Translations under genes and position numbers: made by a program
Source of the DNA: Orbilia blumenaviensis
Taxonomy: Eukaryota > Ascomycota > Orbiliomycetes > Orbiliales > Orbiliaceae
Direction of reading: 5' to 3'
Length of the DNA: 64,000 nt
Assembly (NCBI GenBank): GCA_036872755.1
Contig: JAVHNS010000010.1
Location: 806,001 to 870,000 of the forward strand
Part shown: positions 57,300 to 64,000 of the stretch, one piece after another
Layout of the letters: each line of letters opens with the position of its first letter
Position numbering within the stretch: the stretch's first letter is position 1
The notes under the pieces: model-generated
Seen by the model: the letters and a program-made list of their open reading frames with translations, nothing else
Database searches by the model: none
Told to the model about the DNA's origin: nothing

Positions 57300-59579
57300 T
57301 CTCGTGAACTCCAGCATGAAAATTGGCACGTCTTCCCCGCTTTACTTTCAGGCTATCGCCCTAAAGATCTTCGCTGAAATTGCCTACCCAGCAAGTTGAA
57401 GTCTTAAACTTAAAAGAGAGAGGTCGTACGAAGCAACCCACTTGATCCCCGGACTTCGGCATCAGCCGGACGAGCTGCCTCGTTGACCCACTCTACTAGA
57501 CTATATGTTTATATATAATCCTCGGGCGCCTAGCTAATCCCGACCATGCCCCCGCATGAGTTGCCCCCGTGGCTATGCAAAACTAGATCTGAGGAGGTTG
57601 GGTTTCGAATTTCTCTCATCATACGAACAACGATATGTATATATATACCGGATTTTATTGAACTTCTAGATGCTACCATGTTAGATTTTACGCGCTACGG
57701 TATGCTAGTAAGTCCAGCATATGTACATATTAACCGCCTGCGTACTGAAGAGCACTAGAGCTCGGGAGACATATAATCCGGTCCGAATTGATATTCAAGA
57801 GTGAGCACATGAACATATACATGCATTGAGATACATATAGGGCCTGTATATCTAATCATAATGTGGGCACGAGGGGCTTGGCAAAGTAGATATCAGATTT
57901 GCCCTGAATCAATGCACGTCAACGTTTCAGTCCAATTGTTTCTCCCGGCTTTATGCTTAAATATAAGACGAAAAAAGACAGTCACACTTGATCTAATATA
58001 TCCGCTCCATGCACCGACATCACAAGCCTCTACCAAAAAACTCACAAGAAGACAAAAAAAGCCACATCCCTAACCGAATTCAAAATAACAAGGATGCCAT
58101 CTCCATTCCCAGGTACAAAAAACCTCCCAAGAAAACCGAGTTTACCCGTAAAAGAACTCATATGCCACGATCATGACACAACTCTTTGACGTGCATATGT
58201 GTACATCCCAATTTTTCCGGTTCTTTCTTCGATCGGGGCTTGGCTGTTATTCCCTCCCCAGTTTTTGCGAAATAGGAATAGTCTATTCGGAGCTGTCTCC
58301 GGTATGTCTATTACAACAAATCGGTTACGTTTCATGGGCAATGCAGGAGGTGCTGGTCATAGGGTTTATCCATGCCAGGGGGGCTTGTTAACATCTTCGT
58401 GGGGACAAAGAAAATGTGGAGACAAGAGTTCAAGGGCTATAGAGGTCCGGCCGAAACTAAAAAAGCGAAGGGTATGATCTGGACTCGACCGATCGATAGC
58501 CCCAAAAACGGCGTAGACGCACATATGACTTGGGAGATTTGTACATACCAACTTGCAGGACCCTGGGATGATACGACATATTGGTCCATGCATTTGCCAT
58601 GAGATAACCCTCATAACCCATGTTCTACCCCGCAGATACGTCTATCACCCCAGAAGTTTATATCGATGCGAAGCTTGAATAAATCCGGAATCGACCGTGG
58701 TCTCTGTTTCTATTGTTGATGTTTTTGCCTCCCATAATGCACATGTTCATCTGCAATATCAGACATAACCTTGATCTCTAAGATCAGATGACGCGCTGCG
58801 CGTCCAAATGTATGTACTTCCATGTCTGCGTACACGTACATCTATTGTTACTATATTTGCCGGGGTTCCAGATTTTAGTGAGCTGATTCATCTAGGATAC
58901 AATATTGGAGTTGTATATCTCACTCAAAGCACCATGCGCATGTGATCAAGCCTGTAGGTAGCAGTTTCTTGATTTTTGTATAGTTGTTGATTTTTGCCTC
59001 CGAGACCCATGATAGCTGAAAAACAAAAGTCCGGGCTCGACTGGCTCGGAAAAATCGGATTCCATTAGCCTGGTGTGATTGTTCAAGGAAGCAGGCCATA
59101 GCGAAAGACGCAAGAGCCCCTCCTTCCGGACATGGGGACGATAATTTGTGACATGGAGTTTCGAAATTCATCGAAAAAAGCCATTGGTATCACATCAGCG
59201 GTCAAAAACCCTCAAGAACGAATAACAGCCAATTACCAAAATACAAACCTGCCTCGTCTCCAATTGTCCATCGAAACCGGAAATGAAAAAAGATGTGCGT
59301 GCTCGGACTATCAGAGTACGCAAAAAAAGGTTGCCCCTTGCAGATAAGCTAGAAACCCGCGGCTTGGATAAATTCACTCTGGCAAATTTGGCGAGCGAAC
59401 AGAAAAGAAGGGACAAACAATTAAAAAGGGTCGGTAGAACAGGGGTAGAACACTTACTACGAATTCATTATGAATGAAGAGAAGCAGTTTAATTGATTCG
59501 TTTAATTTTATCGATACGAGATGCCCGAGGGGCTGCTTCTTTTTCCACCCCGTCGATATGGGGCGATTTTAAGCTTAAA

Positions 59580-60204
59580 GATACCAGGGTCGCAGTTGTA
59601 GACGAGTAAGAACTTCAGGGACGGAATCACGAATCAAAGGCACCAACATATGGTTGCACTCGAATTGCTCGGTAAGCATTTGAAATCCTCGTTCATTGAT
59701 AACTTCACTAAATATGCGAAATAGAAGCCCTTCTGCTCAGGAAATTCGTGCCGAGCCTGCTATGTCAACATCACAAATTATGACCTCAACGCGAGACCTT
59801 GTGGTATTTCTTCACCCACCAACAACATTGATTGTCAATTGTGTTGTTCTGAGGTTTCCGCCTGCAACTGCCGTCTGATACGTGATGCAATGTCACTGTT
59901 CAGCTTCCCCGCATTCTTTGTATGAGCTCGAAGGAACTAAGCCTATGATGGCAATAAACCGTTCTGTTCTAGGGGACTGAACAGTTTGGGTTAGGTCTCC
60001 GTACTTCGGAGAGATCACCACTTCGTCAGGCCACCTTGAGAAGTTAAAGCTGTCAAGCTCATCCCCAAGCTCAGTTCGTCCACTCTGCAATGTTCGGACG
60101 ACTTTTGATGTCTGGGCAAAAACTTTGGGGGTTGTTAATACAGTAATCGAGATGTCAGCAGGTGATGTTGTTTCTCCTGACAGCATCCACATCTGACCTT
60201 GCAT
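59580..60204 (-). pseudogene. Possible decayed or intron-bearing coding remnant
   Basis: An ATG at 60204 opens a 103-codon frame whose residues look protein-like (ISITVLTTPKVFAQTSKVV, FSRWPDEVVISPKYG). After its stop at 59893, further protein-like stretches follow in order, but with stops between them: a segment reading RVEVIICDVDIAGSARIS, then one reading FSEVINERGFQMLTEQFE followed by HMLVPLIRDSVPEVL, ending near 59585. No good splice sites bridge them. I do not recognise the family. It may be a relic, a gene with unusual introns, or chance. Confidence 0.25.
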
Positions 60205-61873
60205 CGAAAAAAAAAAAAAAAAGATGGCTTGGTTTCAGAGATCCCGCCCTATCGAAATCACGACACGGTGCGATAGGTACACGAGGAGAATAAAAAAATT
60301 TTAAAAGTCAAAGCCAGGGATATTCTTAGTGGAATTTCTTTGCGCCATCTCCCTTATTGGATATTTCCACGCCCCCCCTCGCTCCATCGATCTCCTCATT
60401 CGTCTGAGATTCTTTTCTCCTGCTGCGAGCGCACAGCCTTTACTGTAGGACAAAAAACCTTGAATACGAGCCTTGGTGGTGTCTACGTATAGTATGTGTG
60501 TCATACGTCTGACATTCCATCCAGTAGGAAGCTTTCCCAGTTTTTGTTTAAAAACCAAAAACCACAAGAAAAACAAAAAGTAAAAAAACAGCCTCATATT
60601 TAGAAGTAGATCGTATTTAGGGATGCAGATTTAAGTCCCCTAGGAAGTGGGAATGTGATATTCAGGTACATATGCCGCGCGGGTTCGCGGGTGCTATGAT
60701 CGATGACATCGAGATTATGCCACTTTATCAGAGCCTTTATCTACTGGCCCGAATGCGAAAAATCGATTGGATAAGCAGACATGATGAAAGTCGTGGACAA
60801 GGCACCTCAAGCACGGCCGGGTAGCTGGACCGCAAATTAATCAAAAAAAACGAAATGCTAGCTATAGAGCAAGCTTGAAAGCTGCAAACATGCACAGATC
60901 ATCGGGGCTGTTCCGTGACGGTTCAACTCTACCTTTCCGCTCATGCGAATGCCTCTGCCTGGGCTTTGCGCGGTTCTTTCTTTCTTTTTTTCTTTGTGGG
61001 GAGTACGTACGTTTAAACGCAACTGTACAGCTGTGGCACTTGCATGTATAAGAAGTTGTAATATAGCTATAGGCATTCGTTTTGAATTTCCCACACTTTC
61101 TTTTTGAAGGTTGTGCGGAAAAGGGAAAAACATTTCCTTTGTGGAATATTTTCTCTTCTCTATGGGGTGCTATCCCACGGGGTTTTTTATGTGAGAGCAG
61201 AGGCGGTCTGTGCATTTTATAAGTTATGTTGAAATGATATGATATGATAGAGCAAAGTGGCTGGGGGTTTTTGAGCTCAGGGGTGTGTTCTGACCTGTCT
61301 GGATTTTGCCAGATATACAGATATGTTTGAAAGAAAATAATGAAGGAATGATCTGATGATAGAATAGCAGGGTAAAAGTGACTGTTGGTCTTAGATACAC
61401 AAAGGAATACAAGTTGTCGTAGGTGACTTCGAAAAAAGAAGGATAATTCACCGTCTTCATGAATTAATAAATGTAATAAAAATATAAGCCAGGCGTCGCT
61501 AAAGTGCACTAAGGATAGACAAGGGAAAAAGTCCGGATATATATCAGGCGATTCCTAGCCTTTAACACTGTATTGTGATAGTGATCCTACAGGAGGATAT
61601 GAGAATATAGAGTGGTGTATCCTGGTCCTACAGGAAAGATATTATAACAAAAATAGCCTCTTTAATCCGACAGAAAAAAATTGAGGGAAAAATGATGAGT
61701 AATGGATGCGATGTCTTCGGCTGGATCGCAGTGGTTCAGTGTGGTTTTGCTGATATATGAGCACGCTGTGAAAACTGAGGGAAAAGTCGGAACCCGTACG
61801 CGGAACGCCCGTAAAATGACAAAGGAATCAAAAAGCGGAAGATGTGGAATTAGATGAAGAATTTACTAGACAT

Positions 61874-62211
61874 TTAATCGACTGGTCCGTACTTGAGCCA
61901 TCGTACACTGGAGTGAAAAGAAATTAGTAATTGCTAGTGTGGATTTGAGGTAATATTCTGTATATTGGTAATAATAACTTACATTTTCTCGCCGATGGGC
62001 CTCTTGACAGGTTGAGGGTTCGGAGGGGGCATCACAAACATATCCTATTGAGTGATTGTTAGTATAAATTCTGTAGATCTATTGTTTAATTCGAATTTTA
62101 CTTGGATAAACATACCCGTTGGCTTTCCGTCGAGCTCATATTTGTAGATGTTACTCTTCCGATATTTGTAGGACTTGGGATTGTATCCCTTCTTTGTGAT
62201 TGATCTGACAT
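61874..62211 (-). CDS. Small conserved-looking protein, 63 aa (start uncertain)
   Basis: Three exons (62211-62116, 62044-61983, 61907-61874) join in frame across introns with good GT/AG ends. The first 32 residues are Ser/Thr/Asn-rich (MSDQSQRRDT...), followed by DMFVMPPPNPQPVKRPIGEK and IVRWLKYGPVD at the end. Exon 1 is open in the same frame up to about 62397 (with LKRLFGKSRKSS) but holds no earlier ATG, so either translation starts at 62211 after a 5' UTR intron, or an upstream exon supplies the start. A donor-like GTAAGTACTT on the minus strand near 62636 fits the first option. No signal peptide or domain is known to me. Two precise intron joins support a real gene. Confidence 0.55.
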
Positions 62212-64000
62212 TGCGACACTTCCACGACTTGACCTGTCGAAACTATTCAGGTGGTTGTTACTCGGCGGCTGTGGGAATGCCGCCAGAGACGGTTGGGTTT
62301 TTTCCACGATAGGCGATGGAACTGGTGTGTTGGAACTTTTCCGCGACTTGCCAAAGAGCCGCTTTAGGGAATTTTCTTTATCCACTTTATTGAACACTTT
62401 TATATGAGCGAAAAGGAAAAGGATTCAATGGTAAGTTTCGATTTGGGACAGAAAGTATTTTTTATATGGTGCCCGGAGAAAGATGATGGAGTAAAGGAGG
62501 GAAGGTGGGAAAACGTGGAGAGCGGGAACAGATATACCCCATCGTTGTCTTGCTTATGGATGGGTCTTTTTCTTGGGAAGCGAGGGATAGGTACATTGTG
62601 CATTACGGATTACGGAGTACAAGTACTTACTGACTGGACTTGGAGCCGATACCCTGGGCCGAAGAAAGGGCTAAGAAGGAAGAAAGTTCCAAAATGCCAG
62701 CAAGGACAGATGTCGGGTGGAGTCACAAGCAGCAATCAACGTCGGCGTAAGTGTGGGGCGGGACTGGAGAAAAGTCTGGGGTCCGGACTTCTAATATAAA
62801 AATTTTCAGGTGTCTTTGGCGTCTTTGGCGTCGCTGCTAGCCTTGCTTGCGACCACAGTCGTAGAAGTGTGGGAAATGGCTTCAAGGCAAGTGACTTTTT
62901 GCTTTGGAGTCCTTTATGTCCTTTTAGTTGATTCGATATGAGGGCTTGCCAGGGACCTTGCAAGACTTGCAGATTGGCGAGAACAGTTGAAGGGGAGTGA
63001 CTTGGGGACCGTTATGGATAAATAGACCAGGACGAGGAGGTCAGCGCTCAACTTTTAAGATTCAAGACTGACTCCAAGACTTGAGACTTGAGGCCACCGA
63101 GCGATCTTGTCCGTACATGTACCTTTTCCTCACTCACTCATCAACTCATTAACTCACTCCTCCACCCTTCTTGAGACGAAGACCAGACCACCCTGAGAGT
63201 TTGACAGATGAGGGGGGGCCACCGCTGCCAATTTGCCCAAGTTCTCGGTCGCGGCAATCCTTCCATGAACATGTGCCGTGTCCGACATCCAAGAACTGGA
63301 AATATGGCTGGTCCCGGTTTGCGATCCTAGCTGGTACTTTCGAAACATAACAGCAGCTGTGTGTTCCCCGCATTGAACTTTGTATCTTTCTAGGCGAAGA
63401 TTTAGCGTGCTTGCTTGTGCCCCTGGGGTCTCCAGAAAACCAGTTGGTTTTGGCCGACCAACCGAAGTTGGTTCTGATCCCTGAAAGACGTTTTTGTGGA
63501 GTACCTGGGCGCCCTCTCATTGGTGAATGCGCAAGAACCCAGGCCCATTTTACCCTGCGCAGCGAAGAGGATGCAGAGTAACATTTTGTGCTAGAAGGAT
63601 CACGCGGGTCTGCGAGAGGTCTGATTCCGCTCTTGCTGCAAGTCGTCTATAGTTCCCGCATGATAAGGGGATCATCTTCCCACGTTTTTCTTTTGCTTCC
63701 CCTCGCTTTGACAGCTCGAATTAAAAACCTTCATTTGCTTGTAATTTTCCACCCCCGACGCCTGTCGGCCATGCACAGGAAAATCGTTATGCCGAAACGC
63801 TTCTTCACTTTGCGCGGGAAACCAACGCCCAATGCAATTGGGGCCGGGCCGGGCTGGTCGTTTCGGCGCTCCGTGGCTAATCAAAATAACCTGAATGGCA
63901 AAAAAAGACGACAAAGTTAGAAGAGTTAGAGAAATCAATCCCACCCTTGATTTCGCTTGCATAAGAGATTCATGTGACATCTCATGGAAAAACCCTCTTC
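62212..64000. other. Upstream region of small gene and right flank
   Basis: From 62212 to 62397 the minus strand stays open and may be coding. Beyond that, frames such as 63149-63520 (-) and 63588-63920 (+) have no motif or splice support. A short direct repeat GTCTTTGGC is present twice near 62812-62830. No gene is called. Confidence 0.4.

Larger units (their letters stand above)
56822..61873. other. 5-kb AT-rich gene-poor region
   Basis: Short frames without motifs apart from a possible gene remnant at 59580-60204 (-). A perfect interrupted palindrome lies at 57280-57299. A 215-codon frame on the minus strand (60862-61509) lacks an ATG start and a domain and is not called. Confidence 0.45.

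Noticed and set aside
60862..61509. 215-codon open frame on the minus strand
   Set aside because: Starts at a GTG with no ATG nearby, is rich in Lys/Ser/Phe from low-complexity DNA, and has no domain or splice support.

Overview
The window looks like nuclear DNA of a filamentous ascomycete (Pezizomycotina). Genes are split by short introns (about 40-85 bp, GTAAGT/GTATGT donors, CTAAC-type branch sites). Promoters and leaders are CT-rich. The gene content is typically fungal: an OCH1-like mannosyltransferase, a GH5 mannanase, a Hrr25/Hhp1-type casein kinase I, a Yap-like bZIP factor and a DPR-motif dehydrin-like protein. I cannot place it below subphylum from sequence alone. No tRNA, rRNA, CRISPR array or intact transposon was found.

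Layout. 0-5 kb: the 5' part of a Golgi glycosyltransferase running off the left edge (-), AT-rich spacer, then a predicted secreted Cys-containing protein (+). 5-11 kb: two unrecognised proteins (+), one with a leader of three degenerate repeats and a poly-C tract, and an F-box protein (-). 11.6-13 kb: a secreted GH5 endo-mannanase (-). 13-17.7 kb: gene-poor. 17.7-27.1 kb: a gene-dense block with a 1151-residue largely disordered zinc-finger-like protein (+), coatomer gamma subunit (-) and exosome subunit Rrp40 (+). 27-38.9 kb: casein kinase I (-) between long low-complexity flanks. 38.9-42.2 kb: an atypical P450 (+) convergent with the dehydrin-like gene (-). 42-49.8 kb: AT-rich, holding a decayed GH10 xylanase (+). 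49.8-56.8 kb: bZIP factor, ribosomal protein S27 and an AAA ATPase (all +). 56.8-64 kb: mostly gene-poor, with a small conserved-looking gene (-) at 61.9-62.2 kb.

The genes do not form one pathway. Housekeeping genes (secretory transport, RNA processing, translation, signalling) are interleaved with accessory genes (secreted proteins, plant cell-wall hydrolases, P450, stress protein) that sit next to AT-rich gene-poor stretches. The clearest evolutionary signal is the GH10 xylanase relic, which has lost its acid/base glutamate and carries stops and frameshifts. The most chemically unusual intact gene is the P450, which lacks the usual I-helix acid-alcohol pair and has His for Arg in the heme-binding loop. 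Exon structures below were built by hand from splice signals and reading-frame continuity; those of the conserved proteins are firm, the others are predictions.
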